Shown here: one piece after another, positions 36,410-46,994 of the stretch
Layout of the letters: each line of letters opens with the position of its first letter
How positions within the stretch are numbered: the stretch's first letter is position 1
Assembly: GCF_004339465.1 (NCBI RefSeq)
Contig: NZ_SMFY01000002.1
Span: 496,001-560,000 of the forward strand
Source: Ancylobacter aquaticus
GTDB lineage: Bacteria; Pseudomonadota; Alphaproteobacteria; Rhizobiales; Xanthobacteraceae
Length of the DNA: 64,000 bases
Reading direction: 5' to 3'
The notes under the pieces: model-generated
The model's database searches: none
The model's input: only the letters and a program-made list of their open reading frames with translations
What the model was told of the DNA's origin: nothing
Translations under genes and position numbers: made by a program

Positions 36410-37825
36410 TCAGCGATAGGTGACGGCCCGGGCGGCGTCGATGACGTCCTGCACCGACGGCAAGGCCAGCTTTTCGAGATTGGCGGCGTAGGGCATGGGA
36501 ACGTCCTTGCCACTCACGCGCAGCACCGGGGCGTCGAGATAGTCGAACGCCTTCTCCATCAGCTGGGCGACGATCTCCGAGCCGACGCCGGACTGATGCC
36601 AGCCCTCCTCCACCGTCACGCAGCGCCCGGTCTTCTTCACTGAAGCAAGGATGGTATCGACATCCATCGGGCGGATGGTGCGCAGGTCGATCACCTCCGC
36701 CTCGATGCCCAGCTTGGAGAGCTCCTCGGCAGCCTTCAGCGCATAGTTCATGCCGATGGACCACGCCACCAGCGTCACGTCCTTGCCGGGGCGGGCGATC
36801 TTCGCCTTGCCGATCGGCACGGTGAAGTCGTCGAGCTTGGGCACCGGCGAGGAATGGCCGTAGAGGATCTCGTTCTCAAGGAAGATGATCGGGTTGGGAT
36901 CGCGGATCGCCGACTTCAGCAGGCCCTTGGCGTCCGCCGCCGTATAGGGCGCGACGACCTTGAGGCCGGGAATGTGGCTGTACCAGGAGGTGTAGTCCTG
37001 GCTGTGCTGGGCAGCGACGCGGGCAGCGGCGCCGTTGGGGCCACGGAACACGATCGAGCAGGTGATCTGACCGCCGGACATGTAAAGCGTCTTTGCGGCG
37101 GAGTTGATGATCTGGTCGATCGCCTGCATGGCGAAGTTGAAGGTCATGAACTCGACGATGGGCTTAAGCCCGGCCATGGCGGCACCGACGCCGACGCCGG
37201 CAAAGCCGTGCTCGGTGATCGGCGTGTCGATGACGCGGCGCGCGCCGAATTCCTGCAGCAGCCCCTGGGTGATCTTGTAGGCGCCCTGATACTCGGCGAC
37301 TTCCTCGCCCATGACGAAGACGTCGCCGTCGCGGCGCATCTCCTCGGCCATGGCGTCGCGCAGCGCCTCGCGCATGGTCTGGTTGACGAATTCCGTTCCT
37401 TCGGGAACGTCCGGCTCGATTACCATCTCGGGCTGGGGCGGCGCGGCGACGGCGGAATTGACGACGGCCGGCGTTGCCGGCGCGGAGGCCGCTACCGGCG
37501 AGGGCTCCATCGGCGCGGCGGCCACCGGCGGTGCCGATTCAGCGGCCTTGGGGTTTGGCGCGCTGGCCGCGCTTGCGTCCTCGCCCTCGGCGAGAATGAC
37601 CGCGATCGGCGTGTTCACCGCGACATCCTGCGTGCCCTCGGGTACCAGGATCTTGCCGAGGGTGCCCTCGTCGATGGCCTCGACTTCCATTGTGGCCTTG
37701 TCGGTCTCGATCTCGGCGATGACGTCGCCGGACCTGACCTGGTCGCCCTCTTTCTTGAGCCACTTGGCGAGGTTTCCCTTCTCCATGGTGGGAGAAAGGG
37801 CAGGCATCAGAACTTCGGTCGGCAT
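36410..37825 (-). CDS. pdhB: Pyruvate dehydrogenase E1 beta subunit with N-terminal lipoyl domain
   Basis: Beta subunit of the thiamine-diphosphate decarboxylase component. From the ATG at 37825 the protein is 471 residues: a lipoyl domain (1 to about 78, ETDKATMEV), an Ala/Pro-rich linker (about 80-140), then the transketolase-like pyrimidine-binding domain with [38 protein letters not shown] and the C-terminal domain [20 protein letters not shown]. The lipoyl-E1 beta fusion is typical for alphaproteobacteria. A small membrane protein gene, not pdhA itself, lies directly upstream. Confidence 0.96.
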   Translation of the reverse strand: MPTEVLMPALSPTMEKGNLAKWLKKEGDQVRSGDVIAEIETDKATMEVEAIDEGTLGKILVPEGTQDVAVNTPIAVILAEGEDASAASAPNPKAAESAPPVAAAPMEPSPVAASAPATPAVVNSAVAAPPQPEMVIEPDVPEGTEFVNQTMREALRDAMAEEMRRDGDVFVMGEEVAEYQGAYKITQGLLQEFGARRVIDTPITEHGFAGVGVGAAMAGLKPIVEFMTFNFAMQAIDQIINSAAKTLYMSGGQITCSIVFRGPNGAAARVAAQHSQDYTSWYSHIPGLKVVAPYTAADAKGLLKSAIRDPNPIIFLENEILYGHSSPVPKLDDFTVPIGKAKIARPGKDVTLVAWSIGMNYALKAAEELSKLGIEAEVIDLRTIRPMDVDTILASVKKTGRCVTVEEGWHQSGVGSEIVAQLMEKAFDYLDAPVLRVSGKDVPMPYAANLEKLALPSVQDVIDAARAVTYR

Positions 37826-37865
37826 GGCGGCGTTCCCCAAAGAAACGTGCGTCTAAAATCGCGCG

Positions 37866-38165
37866 TCACGGCGTCGGTGCCGGAAGCATGAACGTCAGAT
37901 TGCTGTAGACGGCCATCGAGGCGATGGCGACGAGGAGGGCGGCGAAGAAGCCGACCAGCATCTTGTTGAGCCTGGTCGCCTCGGCAGGCGGGGCGCCGGG
38001 CACCAGACGGGTGCCGAACGGCCACAGCAAAGCGAGCAGGTAGCGCAAGGCGCCCGCATTGGTGACACGCAGGATGCCGAGGGCGATCCGGGTCGCGAGG
38101 ACCCAGATGACCGCCGCCGCCGAGGCGCCGGCAACGACCGCGACCCAAAAGAATTCGACCAGCAT
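37866..38165 (-). CDS. Small membrane protein of unknown function within the pdh operon
   Basis: A 99-residue protein with two long hydrophobic stretches, about 5-32 (FFWVAVVAGASAAAVIWVLA) and 67-90 (VGFFAALLVAIASMAVYSNL), separated by a loop with GTRLVPGAPPAEATRLNK. I do not recognise the family. It sits between pdhA and pdhB on the same strand, ten bases after the pdhA stop and 40 before pdhB, so it is almost certainly cotranscribed and possibly translationally linked. Codon use matches the neighbours. No strong Shine-Dalgarno sequence precedes the ATG at 38165. A role in the complex is not implied by sequence. Confidence 0.7.
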   Translation of the reverse strand: MLVEFFWVAVVAGASAAAVIWVLATRIALGILRVTNAGALRYLLALLWPFGTRLVPGAPPAEATRLNKMLVGFFAALLVAIASMAVYSNLTFMLPAPTP

Positions 38166-38175
38166 CGGCCCGCGC

Positions 38176-39249
38176 TCAGCGCAGGATGTCGGTGTAGAGC
38201 TCGGACGGGTCCGGCTCCGGGTCGGCGCTGGCGAAATCCGCCGCCGCGTTCATCTGGTCGCGCAGCTCGGCGTCGACGGCCTTGAGTTCTTCCTCGGTGG
38301 CCCACTTCTTTTCCAGAAGACGGTTGCGCACCTGCTCGATCGGATCGTGCTCGGTCCGCATCTTCTGCACCTCCTCCTTCGACCGATACTTGGCCGGATC
38401 GGACATGGAGTGGCCGCGATAGCGATAGGTGAGCATTTCGAGGATGTAGGGGCCCTTGCCGGCGCGGGCGAACTCGACCGCACGTTCGCCGGCGGCCTTC
38501 ACCGCCCGCACATCCATGCCGTCGACCTGCTCGCCGGGAATGTTGAAGGAGGAGCCGCGCTTGGAGAAATCGGTCTGGGCGGAGGCGCGGTTCACCGCGG
38601 TGCCCATGGCGTATTTGTTGTTCTCGATGATGTAGACGACCGGCAGCTTCCAGAGCTCCGCCATGTTGAAGCTCTCATAGACCTGGCCCTGATTGGCGGC
38701 GCCATCGCCGAAATAGGCCAGGGTGACATTGCCATTGTCACGGTAGTGGTTGGCGAAGGCGAGGCCGGTGCCGAGCGAGACCTGGGCGCCGACGATGCCG
38801 TGGCCGCCGAAAAAGCCCTTCTCGGTGCTGAACATGTGCATCGAGCCGCCCTTGCCCTTGGAATAGCCCCCGCGCCGGCCGGTGAGTTCGGCCATCACGC
38901 CCTTGGGGTCCATGCCGCAGGCCAGCATGTGGCCATGGTCGCGATAGCCGGTGATGACCTGGTCGCCCTCCTTGAGGGCGGCCTGCATGCCGACGACGAC
39001 GGCCTCCTGGCCGATATAGAGGTGACAGAAGCCGCCGATCAGGCCCATGCCGTAAAGCTGGCCGGCCTTCTCCTCGAAGCGGCGAATCTCAAGCATCCGG
39101 CGATAGGCGTCGAGTTCCTCGGCCTTGGTGAATTCGGGAACCGCCGCCATCTTTTCCGAACGCCGGGCCGGGCTCTTGGCCGCGGCACGCGCCGGCGCTT
39201 TCGCGGTGGGGGCTCTTCCGACGGCCGATTTGTTGGCGGCGACTACCAT
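38176..39249 (-). CDS. pdhA: Pyruvate dehydrogenase E1 alpha subunit
   Basis: Alpha subunit of the thiamine-diphosphate decarboxylase component. The 357-residue protein has an Ala/Lys/Arg-rich N terminus (about 30 residues), then the dehydrogenase E1 domain: RMLEIRRFEEKAGQLYGMG, GFCHLYIGQEA, YRDHGHMLACG, the ThDP-binding GDGAANQGQVYESFNMA...ENNKYAMGT, and YRYRGHSMSDPAKYRS with the regulated serine position of mitochondrial homologues. TGAGGATGCGCC before the ATG is a good Shine-Dalgarno sequence. It is first in the pdhA-pdhB-pdhC-lpd operon, and its upstream region contains strong dyads. Confidence 0.96.
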   Translation of the reverse strand: MVVAANKSAVGRAPTAKAPARAAAKSPARRSEKMAAVPEFTKAEELDAYRRMLEIRRFEEKAGQLYGMGLIGGFCHLYIGQEAVVVGMQAALKEGDQVITGYRDHGHMLACGMDPKGVMAELTGRRGGYSKGKGGSMHMFSTEKGFFGGHGIVGAQVSLGTGLAFANHYRDNGNVTLAYFGDGAANQGQVYESFNMAELWKLPVVYIIENNKYAMGTAVNRASAQTDFSKRGSSFNIPGEQVDGMDVRAVKAAGERAVEFARAGKGPYILEMLTYRYRGHSMSDPAKYRSKEEVQKMRTEHDPIEQVRNRLLEKKWATEEELKAVDAELRDQMNAAADFASADPEPDPSELYTDILR

Positions 39250-39338
39250 GGCGCATCCTCAGCTCGGGGACAAAGTCGGCACGTTAATAACGCACCTTTC
39301 CTCACCGCGCTACGCGCTGGACGCAATGCTGCGACGCA

Positions 39339-39415
39339 CAACATGTTGCTGGCGCAATGGTTTCCGGCTTTGAACTTGATTTCAGTTCAAATACGGGTTT
39401 AGCTCAAATCAAGTT
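39339..39415 (-). promoter_or_regulatory. Operator-like dyads upstream of pdhA
   Basis: The 290 bases between pdhA and ftsB hold three symmetrical elements close together: CAACATGTTG, a perfect 10-bp palindrome (39339-39348); TTTGAACT-N7-AGTTCAAA, a perfect 8-bp dyad (39369-39391); and AACTTGATTT/AAATCAAGTT, 10-bp arms 23 bases apart (39373-39382 and 39406-39415). They lie 90 to 170 bases before the pdhA start. A regulator of pyruvate metabolism is the natural candidate, but none is identified in this window. Confidence 0.45.
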
Positions 39416-39539
39416 AAGCTTCTGGAATAGCGTGGTTTCCTACCGGAACCCGTCTGGCATGCCACGGATTCACTCTGCCGATGAATTTTCGTTCAGCGCG
39501 TCATCCGATCCGATTGTTCCCCTCGGATCGGCGGGTGGC

Positions 39540-39872
39540 CTAATTAGCCTGAGGGCCGCCCGGGACCCGCAACAGCACCAGATCCTTGGGATGGACGAGG
39601 TTCAGCAGGGCGCGCGCCTGCTCGTCGAGCATGTCCGCGTCGACGAGGTCGGGCGACATCAGCGCCACCTTGGCCTGAAGCGCCTTGCGCTGGGCCTGGA
39701 GCTTGTCGCGCTCCTGCGTCAGGTCGGCATGCTGCTGCTCGAAGGTGCGGCGGGCCAGCAGGCCGTATTGGCCATTATAGCCCTGGAAGGCGAAATAGCC
39801 GACGAGGGCCGCCGCCCCGAGATGCAGGGTGACGGTCTGGAAGAAGGAGCGCCAGCGCGTGCGAATGATCAT
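39540..39872 (-). CDS. ftsB: Septum formation initiator, FtsB/DivIC family
   Basis: Bitopic division protein that links FtsL and FtsQ at the septum. From the ATG at 39872 it is 110 residues: a basic cytoplasmic start, a transmembrane segment (about 14-32, VTLHLGAAALVGYFAFQGYNG), and a coiled coil (about 45-75, QQHADLTQERDKLQAQRKAL) followed by LMSPDLVDADMLDEQARALLN, the conserved end of the family in alphaproteobacteria. A GTG two codons upstream is an alternative start. It lies between eno and pdhA, the usual position in this order. Confidence 0.88.
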   Translation of the reverse strand: MIIRTRWRSFFQTVTLHLGAAALVGYFAFQGYNGQYGLLARRTFEQQHADLTQERDKLQAQRKALQAKVALMSPDLVDADMLDEQARALLNLVHPKDLVLLRVPGGPQAN

Positions 39873-40228
39873 GGGCACGCAGCCTAGAGCGGGGCGGTTG
39901 AGGCCCGGTTAACGATAACGCCATAGCGATCGCAAAACACATGCGCGCATCCGTTTCCAGCTACCGCGCGCGGTATGATCCTGGCGTCCGGCGGTAGCGC
40001 GATGTCGCGAATGTGAGGCCCTGGTGGCTCATCGCCGTCGCCCAATGTGTAGTGTTGGACATTGCGCGACGCCGGGCGGTGTTAAGGTCTTACCGGTAGC
40101 TGGGATGGCGATCCAGCGAGCCCCGCGTGACACTTGTTGCGCATGAGGCGTCGATCGACGCCGTATGCTGGACCGGAGCAGCTTCCCCGGTGGTTCCGGC
40201 AGTGGCCGGATACACGGAGGCCCGATGC
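39873..40228. other. Gene-free interval between ftsB and a small ORF
   Basis: 356 bases with no convincing gene. It contains the divergent start region of ftsB (left) and a perfect 16-bp palindrome GGCGTCGATCGACGCC at 40147-40162, about 65 bases before the small ORF. An in-frame upstream extension of that ORF exists from 40127 but lacks a ribosome-binding site. No tRNA or riboswitch structure was recognised. Confidence 0.5.
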
Positions 40229-40438
40229 ATGGACAGAAATAGCGAAGAACGTGCCCGCGCCCTTTGCGCCATGGACGCGCAGATGGCCGCCGTACCGCCC
40301 GCCGAAATCCCCGCGCTGGTGGAACGCCTTTGGCCGATCGCCGCGCTGGAGATCAGTGGCGGCCTGATGCAGCCTGACGTGACGCAGGTGCCGGACTTGA
40401 CCCAACGGGTCGCGGAATATGAGCGCCTGAGGCGCTGA
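40229..40438 (+). CDS. Small conserved-looking protein of unknown function
   Basis: A 69-residue hydrophilic protein beginning MDRNSEERARALCAMDAQMA and ending VAEYERLRR. The ATG at 40229 is supported by GGAGG eight bases upstream, and a good intrinsic terminator follows the stop codon at 40481. I recognise no domain. Codon bias is that of a real high-GC gene (third positions mostly G or C), and helical propensity is high throughout. It converges on eno. Function unknown; the evidence for coding is the Shine-Dalgarno sequence, codon use and terminator. Confidence 0.6.
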   Translation: MDRNSEERARALCAMDAQMAAVPPAEIPALVERLWPIAALEISGGLMQPDVTQVPDLTQRVAEYERLRR

Positions 40439-40480
40439 CGGCGGGACGCCGCCCAGCCCGGCGACGGACCCCACAGAAGC

Positions 40481-40516
40481 AAAAGGCCCCCGCCTCGAGG
40501 ACGGGGGCCTTTTTTG
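40481..40516. terminator. Bidirectional intrinsic terminator
   Basis: A GC-rich hairpin, arms AGGCCCCCG and CGGGGGCCT around a short TCGAG-containing loop, with a T-run (TTTTTTG) on the plus strand and AAAA at the other end. It can terminate the small ORF on the plus strand and eno on the minus strand, which converge here. Confidence 0.85.
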
Positions 40517-40538
40517 TTTTCGGTCGAAGACGGCGCGT

Positions 40539-41837
<1,299 letters not shown>

Positions 41838-41940
41838 TCAACTCGGTCAGGATGGTCGAGGCGCTTCTACTCCGGCCATGTGACATGCGAAAGAGGTGCC
41901 AGCGACATATCGCCCGCCCCTCCGCCCTCAGGAGCCCGCC

Positions 41941-42402
41941 ATGAATCACGTTTCCGACGGCACGACCCAGCTTGGCCGCGCCACCGCCCTGCCCGCCTCG
42001 CCTGAACAGGCGGTGCTGGAGCGGGTGTCCAACCCACACCCCGGCACGAACTACGTCGCGCGCTTCACCGCGCCGGAATTCACCTCATTGTGCCCGGTGA
42101 CGGGCCAGCCGGACTTCGCCCAGCTGGTGATCGACTATGTGCCGGGCGACTGGCTGGTCGAATCGAAATCGCTGAAGCTCTATCTCGGCAGCTTCCGCAA
42201 CCATGGCGCCTTCCACGAGGACTGCACGGTCGCCATCGGCCTGCGGCTGCACGATCTGCTGGCGCCGCGCTGGCTGCGCATCGGCGGCTACTGGTACCCG
42301 CGGGGCGGCATCCCGATCGACGTGTTCTGGCAAAGCAGCGCCCCGCTGGAGGGCGTGTGGCTGCCCGACCAGGGCGTGGCGCCCTATCGCGGGCGAGGGT
42401 GA
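41941..42402 (+). CDS. queF: NADPH-dependent 7-cyano-7-deazaguanine reductase QueF
   Basis: Reduces preQ0 to preQ1 in queuosine biosynthesis. The 153-residue protein is the short, single-domain form. The catalytic Cys is in [14 protein letters not shown], the QueF signature [21 protein letters not shown] follows with its conserved Glu and His, and the end has [11 protein letters not shown]. The ATG at 41941 has GGAG eight bases upstream; an earlier in-frame start is not conserved. Other queuosine genes are not in the window. It is divergent from eno. Confidence 0.95.
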   Translation: MNHVSDGTTQLGRATALPASPEQAVLERVSNPHPGTNYVARFTAPEFTSLCPVTGQPDFAQLVIDYVPGDWLVESKSLKLYLGSFRNHGAFHEDCTVAIGLRLHDLLAPRWLRIGGYWYPRGGIPIDVFWQSSAPLEGVWLPDQGVAPYRGRG

Positions 42403-42417
42403 GGTAGCCGAGCGCGC

Positions 42418-42473
42418 GCCGTCAACCTTCGAGGCTCGCGGCGCTCGCGGCGCTCGCACCTCACGATGACGGC
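42418..42473. repeat. Palindromic intergenic repeat with GCTCGCGGC triplication
   Basis: Between queF and glmS, a 56-bp element has perfect inverted ends GCCGTCA/TGACGGC (42418-42424 and 42467-42473). The inner arms AACCTTCGAGGCTCGC and GCACCTCACGAT are partly complementary, and the middle carries the 9-mer GCTCGCGGC two and a half times in tandem (from 42434). The layout resembles the dispersed GAGGTGCGAGC...CCTCGAAGGTT repeats common in Hyphomicrobiales. It would form a long hairpin downstream of queF and glmS, which converge here. Confidence 0.65.
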
Positions 42474-42495
42474 GTGTCGCGCGCTCTGCGCCCCC

Positions 42496-44319
42496 CTACT
42501 CCACCGTCACCGACTTGGCCAAGTTGCGTGGCTGGTCGACGTCGGTGCCCATTACCACGGCCGTGTGATAGGCGAGCAGCTGGATGGGGATGGCGTAGAC
42601 CAGCGGGGTGATGAACGGGTTCATGTCCGGCAGCACCAGCGTCGCCTCGGTCTCCAGCGCCGCGTGTTTCGCCCCGGTCTCGTCGGTGATGAGGATGATG
42701 CGCCCGCCACGCGCCGCCACTTCCTGCATGTTCGACATGGTTTTCTCGAACACGCCGTCATAGGGCGCGATCACCACGACGGGCATGTTCTCGTCGATTA
42801 GCGCGATCGGCCCGTGCTTCAGCTCGCCAGCGGCGTAGCCTTCGGCGTGGATGTAGGAGATTTCCTTGAGCTTCAGCGCGCCCTCCATCGCCAATGGAAA
42901 CGAGGTGCCGCGGCCGAGATAGAGCACGTCCTTGGTCTTGGCGAAGGAGCGGGCGAGGTGCTCGATGTCGGGGCCGAGATCGAGCGCCCGGTTCATCAGG
43001 CGCGGCACTTCCACCAGCGCGTGAACCAGCTGCCGCTCCTCCTCCACCGAGAGCACGCCGCGCGCCCTCCCCGCCGCCACCGCAAGTGCGGCCAGCGTCG
43101 CCAGCTGGCAGGTGAAGGCCTTGGTCGAGGCGACACCGATCTCGGGTCCCGCCAGTGTCGGCAGCACGGCATCCGCCTCGCGGGCGATGGTGGAGGTGGG
43201 CACGTTCACCACCGCCAGCAGATGTTGCTTTTCCTGCCCGGCATAGCGCAGCGAGGCGAGCGTGTCGGCGGTCTCGCCCGATTGCGAGATGACGATAGCG
43301 AGGCCATTGGCCGGCAGCGGCGCCTCGCGGTAGCGGAACTCGGAGGCGACGTCGATTTCAACCGAGAGGCGCGCATAGCGCTCGAACCAGTATTTGGCGA
43401 TCAGCCCGGCATAATAGGCGGTGCCGCAGGCGGCGATGGAGACGCGCTCCAGCTTGGCGAAGTCGAAGGGCAGTTCCGGCAGTTGCACGGTCTCGTTCGC
43501 CATGTCGAGATAATGCGCCAGCGTGTGCGCCACCACCTCGGGCTGTTCGTGCATCTCCTTGGCCATGAAGTGGCGGAAATTGCCCTTCTCCACCAGGAAG
43601 GCGGTGGCGGTGGTCTTCTGCACCGCCCGTTCGACCCGGTGATTGGACGAATCGCGGATTTCGATGCCCTTGGCGCGCAGCACCGCCCAGTCGCCATCGT
43701 CGAGATAGGCGATGGTGTCGGTGAAGGGAGCCAGCGCGATGGCATCCGAGCCCAGATACATCTCGCCCTTGCCATAGCCGATGGCGAGCGGGCTGCCCTT
43801 GCGGGCGCCGATCAGCAGGTCTTCGTCGCCGTCGAACAGGAAGGCCAGGGCGAAGGCGCCCTGAAGGCGCGGCAGCGCCACCGCCACCGCATCCTCCGGG
43901 CTCAGCCCGTTGCGCAGCTCGCGGGTCACGAGATGGGCCACCACTTCGGTGTCGGTCTCGCTCTCGAAATTGGCGCCGGTCGCGAGCAGTTCGTCGCGCA
44001 GCTGGCGGAAATTCTCGATGATGCCGTTATGCACCACCGCCACTTCCGTGGTCGCGTGGGGGTGGGCATTGGCGACGCTGGGCCGCCCATGGGTCGCCCA
44101 GCGCGTATGGCCGATGCCGATATTCCCCTGCAGCGGCGCCTCGCGCAGCACCTCTTCCAGATTGCGCAGCTTGCCCTCAGCGCGGCGGCGGCCGATGTGG
44201 CCGTCTTCCAGCGCGGCAATGCCGGCGGAATCATAGCCGCGATATTCCAGCCGCCTCAGCGAGTCGACCAGCCGTTCCGCGACGGGTGCCGTGCCGACGA
44301 TGCCGATGATTCCACACAT
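42496..44319 (-). CDS. glmS: Glutamine-fructose-6-phosphate aminotransferase (isomerizing)
   Basis: Makes glucosamine-6-phosphate for peptidoglycan and LPS. The 607-residue protein has the class II glutaminase with nucleophile Cys2 in MCGIIGIVG, LRRLEYRGYDSAG, TRWATHG, HNGIIENF and the two SIS domains with SIAACGTAYYAG, SQSGETADTLASLR and the terminal AYHTAVVMGTDVDQPRNLAKSVTVE. The ATG at 44319 places Cys directly after Met as required for the N-terminal nucleophile. glmU lies 112 bases upstream on the same strand, so the amino-sugar pathway genes are paired. Confidence 0.97.
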   Translation of the reverse strand: MCGIIGIVGTAPVAERLVDSLRRLEYRGYDSAGIAALEDGHIGRRRAEGKLRNLEEVLREAPLQGNIGIGHTRWATHGRPSVANAHPHATTEVAVVHNGIIENFRQLRDELLATGANFESETDTEVVAHLVTRELRNGLSPEDAVAVALPRLQGAFALAFLFDGDEDLLIGARKGSPLAIGYGKGEMYLGSDAIALAPFTDTIAYLDDGDWAVLRAKGIEIRDSSNHRVERAVQKTTATAFLVEKGNFRHFMAKEMHEQPEVVAHTLAHYLDMANETVQLPELPFDFAKLERVSIAACGTAYYAGLIAKYWFERYARLSVEIDVASEFRYREAPLPANGLAIVISQSGETADTLASLRYAGQEKQHLLAVVNVPTSTIAREADAVLPTLAGPEIGVASTKAFTCQLATLAALAVAAGRARGVLSVEEERQLVHALVEVPRLMNRALDLGPDIEHLARSFAKTKDVLYLGRGTSFPLAMEGALKLKEISYIHAEGYAAGELKHGPIALIDENMPVVVIAPYDGVFEKTMSNMQEVAARGGRIILITDETGAKHAALETEATLVLPDMNPFITPLVYAIPIQLLAYHTAVVMGTDVDQPRNLAKSVTVE

Positions 44320-44431
44320 GAGCCGGCCCTTTCGTGAAGCGACGTTCTGCAAGGCTATGCCGCCGGGTTTAACCGCCCGTCACCGAAGTGTCGAAATCAA
44401 TTCCGGTGTCGCTTCGTATCGCGCTGCCGCA

Positions 44432-45781
44432 TCACTTCTTCGGCGCCAGCCCGGCCGAAAGCTTCGCCCGCAGCCGCGCCGCCAGCCCCGGCTTGTTCAC
44501 CTGCCGCGCCCGGCCGATGGCTAGCGTGTCCGCCGGCACGTCGTCGGTGATGACCGATCCCGTGGCGAGATAGGCGCCATCGCCGACACTCACCGGCGCC
44601 ACCAGCAGGCTGTTGGTGCCGATGAAGGCATTGGCGCCGATGGTGGTGCGGTGCTTGCGGAAGCCGTCATAATTGCAGGTGATGGTGCCGGCGCCGATAT
44701 TGGTGTTCGCCCCGACGCTGCTGTCACCGACATAGGAGAGGTGGTTCACCTTCACCCCCGGCGCGAGGTCGGAGGCCTTGATCTCCACGAAATTGCCGAC
44801 ATGCACCCCCTGCCCCAGTTCGGCGCCGGGACGCAGCCGCGCGAACGGGCCGACAATGGCACCGGGGCCGACATGGGCGCCCTCGACATGGCTGAAGGCG
44901 CGGATGGTCGCCCCGTCCTCGACCCGCACCCCGGGGCCGAAGAAAACGTTCGGCTCCACAATGACATCGCGGCCGAAGCGGGTGTCGGCCGCGAGGAACA
45001 CGGTCTCGGGCGCCACCAGCGTCACGCCGGCCTCCATCGCCCGCGCCCGCAGGCGCCGCTGCAAGATGGCCTCGGCCTGCGCCAGCTGGGCGCGGCTGTT
45101 GACGCCGGCCACGTCCTCGGCCGCGACCTCGCACACGCCGGCCCGGCGGCCGAGGCCGCGCGCGATCTCCACCACGTCGGTGAGGTAGAACTCCTTCTTG
45201 GCATTGGCGTAGTCGACCCGGTCGAGCAGGTCGAGCGCCGCGTGCCCGTCCAGCGCCATCAGCCCGGCATTGCACAGGCCGATGGTGCGCTCCTGCGCGC
45301 TCGCCTCTTTCTCCTCGCGGATGGCGAGGAGTTCGTCCCCCTCCGTGAGCAGGCGGCCATAGCCGGTGGGATCTGCCGGGCGGAAGCCGAGCACGGCCAC
45401 GCCAGCGCCCTCCGCAAGCGGCACACGCAGCGCGGCGAGGGTCTCCGGCCGCACCAGCGGAGTGTCGCCATACATCACCACGACATCGTCATAGCCGCGC
45501 TCCAGCGCCGCCCGCGCGGCGAGCACGGCATGGGCCGTGCCGCGCCGCTCGGACTGCACGAACACCTCGGCGTCCGGCGCCACCCGGCGCACCTCGGCGG
45601 CGACCTTGTCATGGTCGGGGCCGATCACCACCGCGATCCGCGCCGCGCCGGCGGCCAGTGCAGCGTCCAGCACATGCGAGACCATCGGCCGGCCGGCCAC
45701 CGCGTGCAGCACCTTCGGCACGGATGAGCGCATGCGCGTGCCTTCGCCGGCGGCGAGGACGATGACGAGAAGCTGGCGCAT
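44432..45781 (-). CDS. glmU: Bifunctional GlmU (UDP-N-acetylglucosamine pyrophosphorylase / GlcN-1-P acetyltransferase)
   Basis: Last two steps to UDP-GlcNAc. The 449-residue protein has a uridyltransferase domain (1 to about 228): [46 protein letters not shown]; and a left-handed beta-helix acetyltransferase domain (about 250-430) with hexapeptide repeats and the active-site [30 protein letters not shown]. The ATG at 45781 is chosen where homology begins; a longer in-frame extension upstream is not conserved. It is in tandem with glmS. Confidence 0.96.
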   Translation of the reverse strand: MRQLLVIVLAAGEGTRMRSSVPKVLHAVAGRPMVSHVLDAALAAGAARIAVVIGPDHDKVAAEVRRVAPDAEVFVQSERRGTAHAVLAARAALERGYDDVVVMYGDTPLVRPETLAALRVPLAEGAGVAVLGFRPADPTGYGRLLTEGDELLAIREEKEASAQERTIGLCNAGLMALDGHAALDLLDRVDYANAKKEFYLTDVVEIARGLGRRAGVCEVAAEDVAGVNSRAQLAQAEAILQRRLRARAMEAGVTLVAPETVFLAADTRFGRDVIVEPNVFFGPGVRVEDGATIRAFSHVEGAHVGPGAIVGPFARLRPGAELGQGVHVGNFVEIKASDLAPGVKVNHLSYVGDSSVGANTNIGAGTITCNYDGFRKHRTTIGANAFIGTNSLLVAPVSVGDGAYLATGSVITDDVPADTLAIGRARQVNKPGLAARLRAKLSAGLAPKK

Positions 45782-45942
45782 CGGCGAACTCCAGAAGCTG
45801 GACGCAGGAACCGGGGCGCGGCCCGCACCGGGGAAGGGGCTATCTAGCCTGCCGCGGGCAGGGCGAAAAGAGCGCCCGGGTCGCGTGAGCCGACAAGGGG
45901 GGCCGGCGACGCCGTGTCGGGAAGCGTGTATCACCCCGCGCC

Positions 45943-46917
45943 ATGGAGCACCGCCACCCCACCAGCCACCCCGCCCACCGCGATTCCCCGCCCGCCGCGC
46001 GGGGCCCCTTGCACGACCCGTGGGTGCTCGCGGCGCTTCTGGCCACGCCGCTGTTCTTCTCGACCAACCTGATCGTCGGCCGGGCGGTGGTGGATATCGT
46101 GCCGCCCTGGTCGCTGGCCTTCTGGCGCTGGGCGATTGCGGTGGCGATGCTGCTACCCTTCACCGCCCTCCCCCTGCTGCGCCACCGCCGCCTGCTGCGC
46201 AGGGAATGGCGGCGTATCCTGCTGCTCGGCTTTCTCGGAATGGTGCTGTGCGGGGGCAATGTCTACATCGCACTGGCCCATACCAGCGCCACCAATGCGA
46301 CGCTGATCTACACCACCTCCACCTTGATGATCGTGGTGCTCGACGCCCTGCTGAAGCGCCGGCGACTGCCGGCCATCCAGTTCGGCGGCTCGCTGGCGGG
46401 CTTTGCCGGCATCGCGCTGATCACCGTGCATGGCGAGCCGGGCCGGCTGCTCGGCCTTGAATTCAACGTCGGCGATCTCGGCATATTGGTGGCGGCGATC
46501 GGCTGGGCGGCCTATTCGCTGATGCTGCGGCAGGGGCCGCTAACCCAGCTCGGCGGACAGACGGCCTTTGCCGCCAACGCCATCGCCGGCACGGTGCTGC
46601 TCGCGCCGATGGCGCTGTGGGAGGCTGCCGGCGGGGCCACGACCCCGGCGACGCTGGAAGCGTGGGGCGCCATCGCCTTCCTCGCGATCTTCCCCTCGGT
46701 GCTGGCCTTCGGCCTGTTCCAGTTCGCGATCAAGGCCGCCGGCGCGCCGGTGACGGCGAATTTCCTCTATCTCATGCCGGTCTATGGCGTGCTGCTGGCG
46801 GTGCTGCTGCTGGGCGAGGAACTCCATTTCTACCATGGCGTCGGCTTCGTGCTGATCCTCGGCGGCGTCATCCTCGCCACCCGCCACCGGGAACCCTTCG
46901 CGCGCCCGGCGGATTGA
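45943..46917 (+). CDS. EamA/DMT family transporter
   Basis: Inner-membrane drug/metabolite exporter family protein of 324 residues with ten hydrophobic segments in two EamA repeats (about 29-165 and 178-310). The first repeat has [27 protein letters not shown], the second [17 protein letters not shown] and the typical ending [40 protein letters not shown]. The His/Pro-rich first 28 residues are cytosolic. The substrate is unknown. It is divergent from glmU with a 161-base gap and followed by a small membrane protein gene. Confidence 0.88.
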   Translation: MEHRHPTSHPAHRDSPPAARGPLHDPWVLAALLATPLFFSTNLIVGRAVVDIVPPWSLAFWRWAIAVAMLLPFTALPLLRHRRLLRREWRRILLLGFLGMVLCGGNVYIALAHTSATNATLIYTTSTLMIVVLDALLKRRRLPAIQFGGSLAGFAGIALITVHGEPGRLLGLEFNVGDLGILVAAIGWAAYSLMLRQGPLTQLGGQTAFAANAIAGTVLLAPMALWEAAGGATTPATLEAWGAIAFLAIFPSVLAFGLFQFAIKAAGAPVTANFLYLMPVYGVLLAVLLLGEELHFYHGVGFVLILGGVILATRHREPFARPAD

Positions 46918-46994
46918 TCGACCCGTCGTGGCGTGCGATGCAGCAACATCCGCGACGCGCGGTCGACAAAGACCGTCGGAGGAGGACCGTCACC

